Positions 40,471 through 49,292 of a stretch of 64,000 nucleotides of DNA are shown here, one piece after another (the stretch's first letter is position 1; each line of letters opens with the position of its first letter). The notes under the pieces were generated by a model that worked only from the letters and a program-made list of their open reading frames with translations, was not told the origin of the DNA and made no database searches. Both the position numbers and the translations under genes were made by a program. Where the stretch lies: positions 268,928 to 332,927 of the forward strand of contig JAJVDF010000191.1 in NCBI GenBank assembly GCA_022410635.1, in the 5' to 3' direction. The DNA is from Tretioscincus oriximinensis. Its lineage: Eukaryota > Chordata > Lepidosauria > Squamata > Gymnophthalmidae.

Positions 40471-41470
40471 GTAGAATCATGGAATCGTAGAGTTGGGAGG
40501 GACCTCCAGGGTCATCGGGTCCAATCCCCTGCTCAATGCAGAATTCATTAAACCATCCCAGACACATGGCTGCCCAGTCTCCGTTTGAAGACTTCCAGGG
40601 AAGGCGAACTCACCACCTCCTGTGGCAAACGGTTCCACTGGTTTATCACCTTGACTGTTAGAACATTTTTTCTGATATCTAATCTAAATCTCCTCCCTTG
40701 CAGTTTCATCCCATTGTTTCTACTCCTTCCATGTGCCAAGGAGAACAATGCTGATCTGTGGAAGCCCTTTAGGTATTTGTAGGCAGCTATCAGGTCTCCT
40801 CCCAGTCTTTTCTTTTGCAGACTAAACATCCCTAGATCTTTTAACCGTTCCTCATAGGACATGGTGTCCAGACCACACACCATCTTTGTAACTCTCTTTT
40901 GAACTTGCTCTAGTAGTTTATCAATATCCTTTATAAATTGGAAGTCCCAGGGAGAGTCCCAGTATTCCAAGTGGGGTCATACCAAAGTACTATAGAGAGG
41001 AATAATTACTTCACGTGATCGAGATTCTATGGTCCTCTTAATACATCCCAGGATTTTGTATGCCTTTTTTGCAGCTGCTTCACACTGTTGACTCATATTT
41101 AGGCTGTGATCTATCAATACACCCAGGTCCTTTTCAACCGTGCTGCTGCTCAGACGTATTCCTCCCAGTCTATATGTGCTGTTTTCATTTTTTTTTGCCC
41201 AGATGTGGGATCGTGCATTAAATTTCTTTATTAAATACCATTCTGTTAGTTTCAGCATACTGTTCCAGCTTCTCTAGACTTTTTTGAATCCTTTCTCTAT
41301 CTTGTTCAATATTAGCAACACCTCTTAACTTTGTATCATCAGCAAATTTGATAAGTTTTCCTTCAATTCCCTCATCTAGGTCATCTATAAAAACGTTAAA
41401 TAGAACCAAAAAGCTTTGTCCAAGTTGGTGCACACCAGATACTTGTAGCAGACATAGATTAGCCAACTAT
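40471..41470 (-). mobile_element. CR1 LINE 3' part, subfamily B, best-preserved copy
   Basis: In order on the minus strand: FNVFIDDLDEGIEGKLIKFA with FADDTKL (RT palm), then [113 protein letters not shown] and VINQWNRLPQEVVSSPSLEV. The 3' end is GACCTCCAGGGTCAT, GTAGAGTTGGGAGG and GATTCTATG-like. Only about two frameshifts in 1 kb make it one of the youngest CR1s here. It is 5'-truncated at 41470, within the RT. Confidence 0.96.
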
Positions 41471-41524
41471 GTTAATCTGGGTCCAGAATATCTAGTAAGG
41501 GGATCCCATAACATCGGAGATACT

Positions 41525-41640
41525 AACAAGACAATGCACATCAGAAGAAATAGACTTGTCTACGAAAGCTCTTCCTGTCAGTCTTTTTCTTGTTCATCTT
41601 TAAGGTGCTCAGAGGCCTCCTTACTAGTCATTAGGTATTA
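41525..41640 (+). mobile_element. Foldback MITE (family T), diverged
   Basis: ACTAACAAGACAATGCACAT, GAAATAGACTTGTCTACGAA, AGCTCTTCCTGTCAGTC and TTCATCTTTAAGGTGCTC match the family T hairpin core at low identity. Confidence 0.5.
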
Positions 41641-41900
41641 AGAAACACTTTCTGACAGTAAGGCCAAGGAATCAATGCATTAGGTTGCCACAGGAGATCT
41701 TCCCGTGGAGAATGAATAGTCATCTGTATGAGATGTTTTGAGCTCAGGTTCTGTCACCAAACAACACCAAGAGTCAAACTTGTCTGTCATGGAAGAGGCT
41801 GAAGCTCAGTAGATATGTGTCTATTTGAAAGAAGGTCCACAGAAGAGGCCAATATCAAACCTGTCCTGTATATTTGCCAAGAAATGCTGCATGGTTATTT
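41641..41900. other. Unclassified DNA
   Basis: TTTGCCAAGAAATGCTGCAT at 41873 resembles the BovB-like motif at 45252-45280. Nothing else is recognised. Confidence 0.35.
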
Positions 41901-41904
41901 CTGG

Positions 41905-42215
41905 AGTCACCAGACACTGAACTCAGCTCAAAGACATCTTTAGCATACAGTAATAACAAAGACAGGGCTGCTTGCTGACAATCACAGCATGATACCATCA
42001 TAAGAAATAAAAGGCATGTGGGAGAGTCCAACATCACGAGGTATAGCGACCAATGACAGGGCCTGGAATTTTGGCAGCCTCCAGAGACCAGAGTCCTGAG
42101 TTGCAAATTAGATAAATGAAGGGAAAAAAACAGAGGGAAGTAACAAATAGGTAGAAAGATATAAGAAAGAAGTGGAATACCCCAGGATTCAGTACTGGGA
42201 TCCAGAACTGGGAAG
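41905..42215 (+). repeat. CCAAT-VNTR composite element, one-unit copy, with CR1 RT fragment
   Basis: The left flank is GTCACCAGACACTGAACTCA, AGACATCTTTAGCATACAGT and ATAAGAAATAAAAGGCATGT. Then come GGTATAGCGACCAATGACAG, GGCCTGGAATTTTGGCAGCC and TCCAGAGACCAGAGTCCTGA, followed by AACAGAGGGAAGTAACAAAT and GTGGAATACCCCAGGATTCA (the CR1 RT SGVPQGSVLG region). A single 38-bp unit separates flank and RT fragment, against about 13 units at 49340. Confidence 0.75.
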
Positions 42216-42352
42216 GAAAGAAAGGAAAGAAAGGAAGAACAAAGAAGGGAGGGAAAGAAGGAATATAAAGAAGGAAAAATAAAGAAGGGAAGGAAGAAAG
42301 GAAAACGGAAAGAAAGAAAGAAGTAATGGAAGGGAGCAAAGGAGAGAGATAA
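42216..42352. repeat. GGAA/GAAA microsatellite
   Basis: AAGGAAAGAAAGGAAAG and GGGAGGGAAAGAAGG units run directly on from the composite element into the CR1 tail at 42353. Confidence 0.9.
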
Positions 42353-42560
42353 GAACATAAGAAGAGCCATACTGGATCAGGCCACAGCCCATCGAGTCCA
42401 GCATTCTGTGTCACACAAAGGCCCACCAGATGCACCTGGGCAGTCCGAACAGAGGAAAGCAAAATATGCTGCTCCTGTTCGTGACTCCCTGCAAATGGTA
42501 TTTCAAAAGTCCTGCCTGTTGCTCCATCCCGGAGGCTACATCCAGAGTGGAGGCATGGAC
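42353..42560 (-). mobile_element. CR1 subfamily A 3' UTR
   Basis: AACATAAGAAGAGCCATACT at 42353 is the 3' terminus; GCCCACCAGATGCACCTGGG, TGACTCCCTGCAAATGGTAT and CTCCATCCCGGAGG follow. It is near-identical to 45400-45600 and 57375-57540. Confidence 0.92.
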
Positions 42561-42870
42561 TGGAGCAAAGGCTGGAGCCTGTTGCATAACTGTAACACAA
42601 CGGGCTAATTCCACTAGTATTTAATAATATCCATTTGCATCATGAAGAAGGAAATAGGGCAATGAGTTGATCTGTGGTTGTCGCATTGCCATGGCTATTA
42701 GCAAGAAATCACTCTCCGTCTGCTTGAAATTTGTCCCTTGGTCTAGGAGGTTTTCATTAGCGAGGCCTAAGTTCTATCCAGTCACATTATTTTCGAATCG
42801 TTATGAACTGCAAAGTGCCTTTGTATTTAAATGGTTTTATGAAGCTATGCCTCTCTCTCTCGCTTCTGTG
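42561..42870. other. Low-repeat DNA; candidate noncoding conserved block
   Basis: The block 42660-42840 looks single-copy. The 111-codon frame at 42667-43002 has no recognisable domain and runs into a LINE tail. Confidence 0.4.
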
Positions 42871-43018
42871 TTTGTTTTATGTTTTGCTTTTTATTATCCT
42901 AAATCTGTGTTTACGTATCATTTTTATGGTTTTATTGGGCTTTTAAATGGTCCGTTAGCTACCCAGGGAATGTTGGCTGAAAGGTGGGTGGAAATCAAAT
43001 AATTAAATAAAAGTAAAC
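42871..43018 (+). mobile_element. L2-like LINE 3' tail, diverged
   Basis: TTTGTTTTATGTTTTGC, GGGCTTTTAAATGGTCCGTT and TGGCTGAAAGGTGGGTGGAA, then TCAAATAATTAAATAAAA resemble the L2 3' end (GGC-GAAAGG-GGGATATAAATAA). Confidence 0.5.
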
Positions 43019-43795
43019 GAAGACAGTTGCAATAGATTCCGGAGGTCTTTGCACACGGCCAGGCAGATTTTGCAGCTGCTTCAATTAAATAGCGTCAGAG
43101 CAATTAAACAGCATTAGACAGGTGCAGCTCACCTTGTTCTTCACAGCGGCCAACTAGCTGACCAAGTCCACAGCACAGGGGCCATTTGGATTCTTGTAAC
43201 ATCACTCGAGATCCATACTCCCTCCCAGTCCTTAGGCCACACCCTCTACCCCACTTAGACCATCCAAGCCACACCCCCATCCAGGCCACACCCTCTCCCC
43301 TCTCTATGCCATTCCCTCATCCTGATCCACAAAATTGCTCATGTCTCAGTGCTCCCCCCATCTGCTCATGAGCCCCTATCTTCTGGGCCTCCCCCCTTCC
43401 TCTTTTTGCATTTCACTTCATGTTTTAACAAAGTGGGGGACCATTATTTAACCACGGAAGCCTAACAGTTCTCGAGGAGCACGCCAGCCGCTGGATCAAA
43501 TGATTCCTTGGGGAGCAGGCTGTGAGCCGGACCAGACTATTCCACAGACTTCATCCGGTTCCTGGACTTTAGGTTCTCCACCTCTGCACCAGCAGGACCA
43601 CTGGGGCACCCAATATTCTCACAATGGCAGCAAGCTGCACAAGGAAGCCTATTAGAACATGGCCTTACTACCCATACTGTTAACTGCAGAAGAACTACAG
43701 AAATAGCCCACAGGTTTGGACCCTTGGTGCACACAATTCCAGCCATCTGTTCTCACAGAGGCCAGCAAGGCACACTAGTATGGCATAGAAGTAGA
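43019..43795. other. Unclassified DNA, no gene seen
   Basis: C-rich and A-poor near 43200-43340 (CCACACCC repeated in GGCCACACCCTCTACCCC, GCCACACCCCCATCCAGGCC). No domain in the short frames. Confidence 0.4.
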
Positions 43796-44225
43796 AGAGG
43801 AGAAGGAGAAAGAGTTTATTTTTATACCCTGTAATCAAAACAGCTTACACCCAATATAGCCATTTGTTCTCATAGAGGCCAGGAAGAGGAAGAGGAGGAG
43901 GAGGAAGAAGAGAAAGAAAAGGAAGAAGACAAAGAAGAAGACGAAGGCAAAGAAAAAGAAAAAGAGGAGGAGGAAGAGGAAGACGAAAAGGAGGAAGAAG
44001 ACCACAAAGCAGAAGAAGAAGAAGAAGAAGAAGAAGAAGAAGAACCACCTGTTTATAACGCTGCTTTTCTCAACTCACCTCTTCACAACATATGCCCTGT
44101 GAAGTAGGTGGGGCTGAGAGAGCTCCAAAGAACTGTAACCACCCCAAGGTCACTCATGGAGAACAGAATCGAACTGGGAAGCTTTCAGATAAGAGTCCAA
44201 CCTTCTAACCCCAAGGCTAGACGGA
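43796..44225 (-). mobile_element. Sauria-type SINE (minus) with GAA/GGAA tail array
   Basis: The array 43873-44044 (AGG, GAAGAA, GACGAA, GAAAAAGAA units) precedes TTTATAACGCTGCTTTTCTC, AACATATGCCCTGTGAAGTA, GGTGGGGCTGAGAGAGC, AACTGTAACCACCCCAAGGT, ATCGAACTGGGAAGCTTTCA and GATAAGAGTCCAACCTTCTA (head). A further SINE 3' fragment (TTTATTTTTATACCCTGTAA) lies at 43816-43870 on the other side. Confidence 0.8.
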
Positions 44226-44522
44226 CACTCAAGTAATCCAACCAGATGTTCGGCGGGGGAAGGAAAACAAGCTTGGGAGTGGGCTCAGAAGGGGGTGAAC
44301 CTGGATGTTTTAACCTCAGAGCAAGTCTGGGCCTGGTGCTTTACCGACTCTAATCAGGGCAGCCTTTTACACGCCACTACACAGCCCTGCTTGGGTGGTA
44401 GAAACAAATTAAAAAATCAATTAAAGGAGATTCTTTTCTCCAATGCCGAGTTGGCAATGCTGGAATGCATTAAGCTGTTCATCTTATTCTTACTTTATCC
44501 CTAATGATATTCTCACACATGC
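44226..44522. other. Unclassified DNA
   Basis: Single-copy-looking. The 69-codon frame at 44295-44504 has no recognised family. Confidence 0.35.
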
Positions 44523-44554
44523 CTTTGGGTGGGTAGGTAGGTAAACAGACAGAT

Positions 44555-44599
<45 letters not shown>

Positions 44600-44638
44600 A
44601 AGATGGACAGATGGACGGACGGACAGCCAGATTTATTT
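44523..44638. repeat. GACA/GATG microsatellite
   Basis: GGTAGGTAG then about 14 GACA units (44547-44600), then GATGGACA and GGACGGAC to 44630. It adjoins the L2 tail that follows. Confidence 0.95.
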
Positions 44639-44740
44639 ATTTATTTATTTTTAGTACTTTTATCCCGCCCTTCACCCTAAGGTCGCAGGGCGGCTTACAA
44701 CATTAAAATAGCATGACAATTAAAAACAGTGACCCCCAAA
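44632..44740 (-). mobile_element. L2-like LINE 3' end (minus)
   Basis: ATTTATTTATTTATTTTTAG, TACTTTTATCCCGCCCTTCA, CCCTAAGGTCGCAGGGCGGC and TTACAACATTAAAATAGC are the reverse of the LINE tail. Its 3' side abuts the GACA array. Confidence 0.8.
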
Positions 44741-45059
44741 CCCTCCCCACCCATTCACACACACACACACCCCAGGCGTGAAATAAGATAAATAAGATAA
44801 TGAATGAATATATTTATTACGGTCAAAAACCATCAGTATATAAATAAAATTTATTCCAATTTTAAACACCAACAAGTAAAAATAAAGCCCCAAATGTACA
44901 CTATATCACCAGAAGTATCTGCTTACACCTGCAATCAGTGTGGTTGAAGGAGAAAATACTTCTGGAAATATAGTATATNTTACCTTTTACAGTATTTCAT
45001 TTTCAGGGCAGTATTTCCCCCCCCCCCCCCCTTCAACCNTTTACTTTCCCACCCTGACA
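44741..45059. other. Unclassified DNA with poly-C run
   Basis: CA repeats (44757-44770), a 14-base C run (45018-45031) and a short TACTTCTGG pair near 44913 and 44955 (AGAAGTATCTG/ATACTTCTGG). No gene. Confidence 0.4.
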
Positions 45060-45199
45060 GCTATTTTTTTTAATGAAGGCAACCAGACCTTTCACTAAGG
45101 AGCTGCTCAGCTTGGAGGATCCCTAGTGGAAACGGATTCAGCAAGGTTTCAATGACATGTGGAAGGATTTCTGGTCAGTGGCAATGGAAGATACCCAGG

Positions 45200-45395
45200 A
45201 AATACGCTGGTTCAGCCTGTCCTTGGAAATGGACAATGGCAAACCACTCTGGTATTTCTGCCAAGAAAACGGCATAGAGAGGCCCACGAGCCATGGGAAA
45301 GGCCCACGGAGTCTGGGACTGGCTATACTCCAGTGGTAAACTGCCTGGAAAGCAGATTTCCAGTTCATCTCTCTGGAAGAAAGTGATGGTAAACA
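45200..45395 (+). mobile_element. RTE/BovB-type 3' fragments, left part
   Basis: GGACAATGGCAAACCACTCT, GGTATTTCTGCCAAGAAAAC and GGCATAGAGAGGCCC form the RTE/BovB 3' motif GGCAAACCACTC-TATCTTGCCAAGAAAA. The motif recurs at 45655-45685 and 45778-45820, so there may be two or three diverged copies in tandem, separated by a CR1. Confidence 0.55.
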
Positions 45396-45396
45396 A

Positions 45397-45645
45397 CTTA
45401 GAACATAAGAACATAAGAAGAGTCATACTGGATCAGGCCAGAGCCCACCTGGTCCAGCCTTCTGTCTCACACAGAGGCCCACCAGATGCACCTGGGCAGT
45501 CCGAACAAAGGAAAGCAAAATATGCTCCTGTTCATGACTCCCTGCAAATGGTATCTCAGGAGTCCTGCCTGTTGCTCCATCCCAGAGGCAGCATCCAGAC
45601 ATCCATCCTAGTATCCATTTATACCCTTGCTGTCCATAATAAAAA
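45397..45645 (-). mobile_element. CR1 subfamily A 3' UTR
   Basis: AGAACATAAGAACATAAGAA at 45400 is the 3' terminus with an octamer-like direct repeat. CAGATGCACCTGGGCAGTCC, CTCCTGTTCATGACTCCCTG and CATCCTAGTATCCATTTATA follow. It is inserted between RTE/BovB motif blocks. Confidence 0.92.
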
Positions 45646-45895
45646 CATAAGAGATTCTGTATCCCTGCCAAAAAACAGCATAAAGATATCCATGGGAACC
45701 TGGGAGAGTCTATAGCCAATGATAGCACAAACTGCCCGGAAATCAGAGGGTTCAGGCTCAAACCTCTCCTTGAAAGTAGGCAACAACAAACCACTTGTGT
45801 ATCCCTGCCAAGAAAACTGCATGGTGATGTCCATGGAGAGGCTCAGGCAGCCAACCAGAAGCATGACTGGTACCCAACATGCATGAGATTAGATG
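45646..45895 (+). mobile_element. RTE/BovB-type 3' fragments, right part
   Basis: TTCTGTATCCCTGCCAAAAA and ACAGCATAAAGATATCCATG, then CAACAACAAACCACTTGTGT, ATCCCTGCCAAGAAAACTGC and ATGGTGATGTCCATGGAGAG. This is the same motif twice. Confidence 0.5.
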
Positions 45896-45927
45896 ACCAT
45901 CAAGATTCATTCCACCTGCATCACGCC

Positions 45928-46169
45928 TAGGCTGACCTGTTTTTTTCTGAGGAAAAAAAAATTGTTTTTTTCTGAGGAAAAAAAAATTGTTTTTTTCTGA
46001 GGAAAAAAAAAATTGTTTTTTTCTGAGGAAAAAAAATGTTTTTTTCTGAGGAAAAAAATTGTTTTTTTCTGAGGAAAAAAAAAGTTTTTTCCTCAGAAAC
46101 AACTGGGAAGCACCCCAAAAACGGGTTTTCAACACACACACCCCAAAAAGGGGTCATCTGGTCAGCCTA
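45928..46169. mobile_element. hAT-like derivative with internal hairpin ladder
   Basis: TAGGCTGACCT is followed by about six tandem units of TTTTTTTCTGAGGAAAAAAA (each about 26 bp, 45939-46084). The inverted right arm follows: TTTTTTCCTCAGAAACAACT, GGGAAGCACCCCAAAAACGG and GGGGTCATCTGGTCAGCCTA. The units are themselves short palindromes from the hairpin centre. The left arm between TAGGCTGACC and CTGAGG has been lost. Confidence 0.85.
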
Positions 46170-46263
46170 CTATAGCTAATGCAGATCTAACTAATCTGGA
46201 TTTTCTTCTTCAGGGCTTAAAGGGCCATAGGTTATTTGAATGCAAGAAGAAAAAGCATCCTGT
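46170..46263. other. Unclassified spacer
   Basis: Nothing recognised. Confidence 0.3.
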
Positions 46264-46442
46264 GGCCCTGTCCCCACGGAGCCTTATTCTGGGTTATAAC
46301 TCAGTACAAAGCTTGGTCATCCACATGCCAGTGTAGGCTATGGCAGGCCCCATTCGGGGCCTGCCATAGCCTACACTAGCATGTAGATGGCAGGCTGCTG
46401 TTCTGAGCTATAGGCAAGTCTAATGCTCAGTGGGGAAGGACC
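46264..46442. mobile_element. Foldback MITE family 3, copy 2 (179 bp)
   Basis: GGCCCTGTCCCCACGGAGCC, TTATTCTGGGTTATAACTCA, ATGCCAGTGTAGGCTATGGC and AGGCCCC face GGGGCCTGCCATAGCCTACA, CTAGCATGTAGATGGCA and GCTCAGTGGGGAAGGACC. It matches 32916-33095 along its whole length. Confidence 0.85.
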
Positions 46443-46701
46443 TGAGAGGAAGAAAGGAGGGAGACAGAAAGAAGCGTCTTGACGGCTCCCATCTCTCAGC
46501 GTCATGGAGTTCTGAGCGCTGGATCAATACCTGATCTTTCACCCTCTGCCTGGCATCTTTCATCTTGTCTAGCAGTGGAGTTAATCTCCTGCTATCAGAT
46601 CGATGTCAAAGCAACAGCATGAAAGCAGTCAATCCAATCCCTGGCCATCTTCATCATCACTTTTCTTTTTTGTCCTTCAGAATGGTGCACGGAGCCATTA
46701 C
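46443..46701. other. Unclassified DNA
   Basis: No gene. Confidence 0.3.
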
Positions 46702-47430
46702 TAGGCTGACCAGATGACCCCTTTGGGGGGAGCAAACCGGGGGTGTCTACCCTGCCCTCCCGTGGGTGGGTGGGTGCCATTTCCCTGATTTTTGCTGAGG
46801 AAAAAAAAATATAATTAAAAAAATATATGATCTTTTTTAAAAAAGAAAAATTCATTGCACTACCACCACTAAGGGGGCTCTAACAACCAGGGCCAGCTCC
46901 TGAAGGCACCCTCCGCTCAGTAAAAAAATTAAAAAATGCAAATTTCTCACACACTTCAAAAAATTCTCACACACAGTAAAAAAAAAAATCTCATGCACTT
47001 CAAAATTTCTCGTGCACTTTCAAAAAACAATTTTTCTGATTTTTTAAAAAATAATTCACGGCACCTCCACTAGGGAACTCTGGCAACNGGGGCCAGCTTC
47101 TGACAGCACCCTCCTTTCTTTAAAAAGTGAAAAACATTTCACATGCACTTCAAAAAATTCTCACACACTTTAAAAATATTTTTAAATTATTTTTAAAATT
47201 CATTGCACCACCACTAGGGGGCCCTGGCAACCAGGGCCAGCTCCTGAAGGAACCTTCCCCTCAGTGAAAAATAAAAACATGCAAATTTCTCGCACACTTA
47301 AAAAAATTCTCATGTGCTTCGCAGACTTCTCAGGCAGGGATTTTGGAGGTGGTATGCATGTTGGTACACGATTTGCATATTTATGAATATGCAAATTAGT
47401 ATGAATATTAATTGGGCCTCAGAAAATCTA
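46702..47430 (+). mobile_element. hAT-like non-autonomous element, long form with three internal repeats
   Basis: It starts TAGGCTGACCAGATGACCCC. The interior has three tandem blocks of about 150-195 bp, each with CACCACCACTAAGGGGGCTC or CTCCACTAGGGAACTCTGGC, then GGGCCAGCTCCTGAAGGCAC and TTCTCACACACTT (about 46858, 47055, 47203). The 3' part has GCATATTTATGAATATGC (47379-47396) and GGGCCTCAGAAAATCTACC, where the right terminus has lost GGTCAGCCTA. One block in 35892-36280 becomes three here and about two in 18367-18919. Confidence 0.82.
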
Positions 47431-47599
47431 CCTTTGGACTAATGGATGCACCCGAATTAGATCAGCAAAAATACTGGGAGCCTCCCTTTGACATACATAA
47501 AAATCACACGTGGGATGGATAAGGAGAATACAGTGGTGAGAAATCTTTTCTTGATCAGATACTAGAACCAAGTTGATGGGCAGGAGGTCTCAGGGGGTC

Positions 47600-47690
47600 T
47601 CTGGGATTTTAGAGACTAACAAGGAAAAGGTAGGTGGTGTGAGCTTTCATGGACAAATCTACTTCTTCCGGTGCTAGGAAACAACTGCCT
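47600..47690 (+). mobile_element. Foldback MITE (family T), half copy
   Basis: TTTTAGAGACTAACAAGGAA, AAGGTAGGTGGTGTGAGCTT and TCATGGACAAATCTACTTCT match the left arm of 38673-38870. Confidence 0.6.
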
Positions 47691-47754
47691 GGGGACAGAC
47701 TTTATAGAGCAAACTAAGGGAGCTGACAAGGGTTAGAGTTACCCATACTTACTA

Positions 47755-47930
47755 CTAGAGTTACACATACTTACTACTAGAATGGGTGTCTTGATGCTGC
47801 CTCTGAGATGGAGTAACGGACAGGATTCTTGAAATGCCATTTGCAGGGCATCTAGAACAGGTGAAGATTTTGCCTTCTTCTGCTCCAGGCTGCCCAGGTG
47901 CAACTGGTGGGCCACTGTGGGAATCAGAAA
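47755..47930 (+). mobile_element. CR1 subfamily A 3' UTR, left part
   Basis: AGAATGGGTGTCTTGATGCT, TGAAATGCCATTTGCAGGGC and GCCCAGGTGCAACTGGTGGG. The 3' end is displaced to 48064 by an inserted LINE tail. Confidence 0.88.
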
Positions 47931-48063
47931 TGTCATCTCTATCCCTACTTTTAAATATTGTTTTACACTGTTTTAATTTTGTAGTGATGTTTTACTGTTT
48001 TGGCCGCCCTGAGACCTTCGGGTATAGGGCGGGGTATAAGTATAAATGAATAAATAAATAAAT
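47931..48063 (+). mobile_element. L2-like LINE 3' tail inserted in CR1
   Basis: GAAATGTCATCTCTATCCCT, ACTTTTAAATATTGTTTTAC, TGTTTTACTGTTTTGGCCGC, CCTGAGACCTTCGGGTATAG and GGCGGGGTATAAGTATAAAT, then AATAAATAAATAA. Nearly identical to 53973-54130. Confidence 0.9.
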
Positions 48064-48110
48064 AGATGGGCTCCGGCCTGATTCAGCATGGATCCTCTTC
48101 TGTTCTTATA
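48064..48110 (+). mobile_element. CR1 subfamily A 3' terminus (continuation)
   Basis: GATGGGCTCCGGCCTGATTC, AGCATGGATCCTCTTCTGTT completes the CR1 begun at 47755. Confidence 0.82.
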
Positions 48111-48189
48111 TATCTTTGTCCTGTTTTTGACAGTAACCACAACCAAATTACATTTCTCTAGATTATTCTGCTGTTTAGATTAGAATAAT

Positions 48190-48279
48190 CTGGGTTTTCT
48201 ACTCCATCCGTCGCACCCAAAAGGACTCAGAGTGGCTTACAAGGTTAATTTTTGCCCAAAGGTTTATATCTACTCTAGA
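48190..48279 (-). mobile_element. CTT-tail SINE variant b, 3' part (split)
   Basis: GCACCCAAAAGGACTCAGAG, TGGCTTACAAGGTTAATTTT and GCCCAAAGGTTTATATCTAC. It resumes at 48588 after an inserted SINE. Confidence 0.8.
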
Positions 48280-48587
48280 AGAAGAAGAAGAACTTGGTTC
48301 TTATACCCTGCTTTTCTCACCTTTCAAAGGGACTCAAAGCGGCTTACAAGGGTATTTTGCTCGAAGGNTGACATTCTATCTTCCCCACCAGACTCTGGTG
48401 GTTCCCATGTATCTACTTGCAGTTGTTGCAATTTCATGCAATTCATGCGTTCGAATAGCTGGGTTGGCTAGAGCTACAGGCTAGTGGAAGGTCCTCAGCC
48501 CTCCCCACGTCCCACACAGGGCTTCCAAACCCCATCTCCCAGGTGAGAGACGGATTCCTTAGCAACTGAGCTATCCGTGCCTCTACC
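48280..48587 (-). mobile_element. CTT-tail SINE variant a, full copy inserted in variant b
   Basis: GAAGAAGAAGAAC (reverse tail), TTATACCCTGCTTTTCTCAC, GACTCTGGTGGTTCCCATGT, ATAGCTGGGTTGGCTAGAGC, CTTCCAAACCCCATCTCCC (B-box region) and ATTCCTTAGCAACTGAGCTA (A-box region). Confidence 0.9.
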
Positions 48588-48760
48588 TTCCCCACAAGGT
48601 TAATGGTGGTACTCATTTATCTAATCGAAATGCATATTGCAATTCTACATTCTTTCGAGTTGGCTAGAGCTGAAGGCCACTAGAGGGCGCTCGTCCCTCT
48701 CCATGTCCGACACAGGGCCTCGAAACCGGATCTCTCAGTTGAAAGGCCGGATGATTAGGA
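48588..48760 (-). mobile_element. CTT-tail SINE variant b, 5' part
   Basis: CCCACAAGGTTAATGGTGGT, ACTCATTTATCTAATCGAAA, GAGGGCGCTCGTCCCTCTCC and GAAACCGGATCTCTCAGTTG. Variant b differs from a by GTTAATGGTGGTACTCATTT and by GGCCACTAGAGGGCGCTC. Confidence 0.82.
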
Positions 48761-49290
48761 AAGGGTGACATTAAAATAAATCGACCCTTTAATCNACAGG
48801 TCACTGCAGAACCTCTTACATCACGCCCTGAAATGACAAACTGTGTTGGTGCCGTTAGCTCAGAAAAACCACAGCGCCAGGGTCAAAGGTTAGTCAGATT
48901 TATGGTTTTTAATATTTGCACTATTGATTGTGAGGTTGTCCTGAGAGCTATTGCAACAAGCGGAATTACTGCTCTTTGGACAGAGGTGGTGGTTTCAAAG
49001 GCTTCTTTGCGTGAAAAATGGGCATTAAAGGAGAGTTAGAGGTTTAAAAGCATTAATAAAACCCTGGGTGCAATTTCTATACTGCCCTCTGCTCTGCAGC
49101 TGCCTCCAGCCGGTTGCCTCATACCTCCCACTTTTCCAGTTCATAGAATTTTAACCTTTGATCATCACTAGGTGTGCAAACTCCTGGCACTGGTTCCTTT
49201 CTACTATTCTGCCTGCTGTGCTTCTTTTGAACAGGCAGCGTTAAAGACACCCTAGGCATTGCAGGGGAAGATGGCTTAGACAATATGGGA
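48761..49290. other. Low-repeat DNA with possible regulatory motifs
   Basis: Single-copy-looking. AACCACA (48867-48873, RUNX-like) lies beside GGGTCAAAGGTTA (48880-48892, a DR1-type nuclear receptor motif). No gene; the 68-codon frame at 48833-49039 has no recognised family. Confidence 0.35.
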
Positions 49291-49292
49291 CT

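Noticed and set aside
42667..43002. A 111-codon frame with several hydrophobic stretches, considered as a membrane protein
   Set aside because: No recognisable family, poor start context, and its 3' part overlaps a LINE-like tail.
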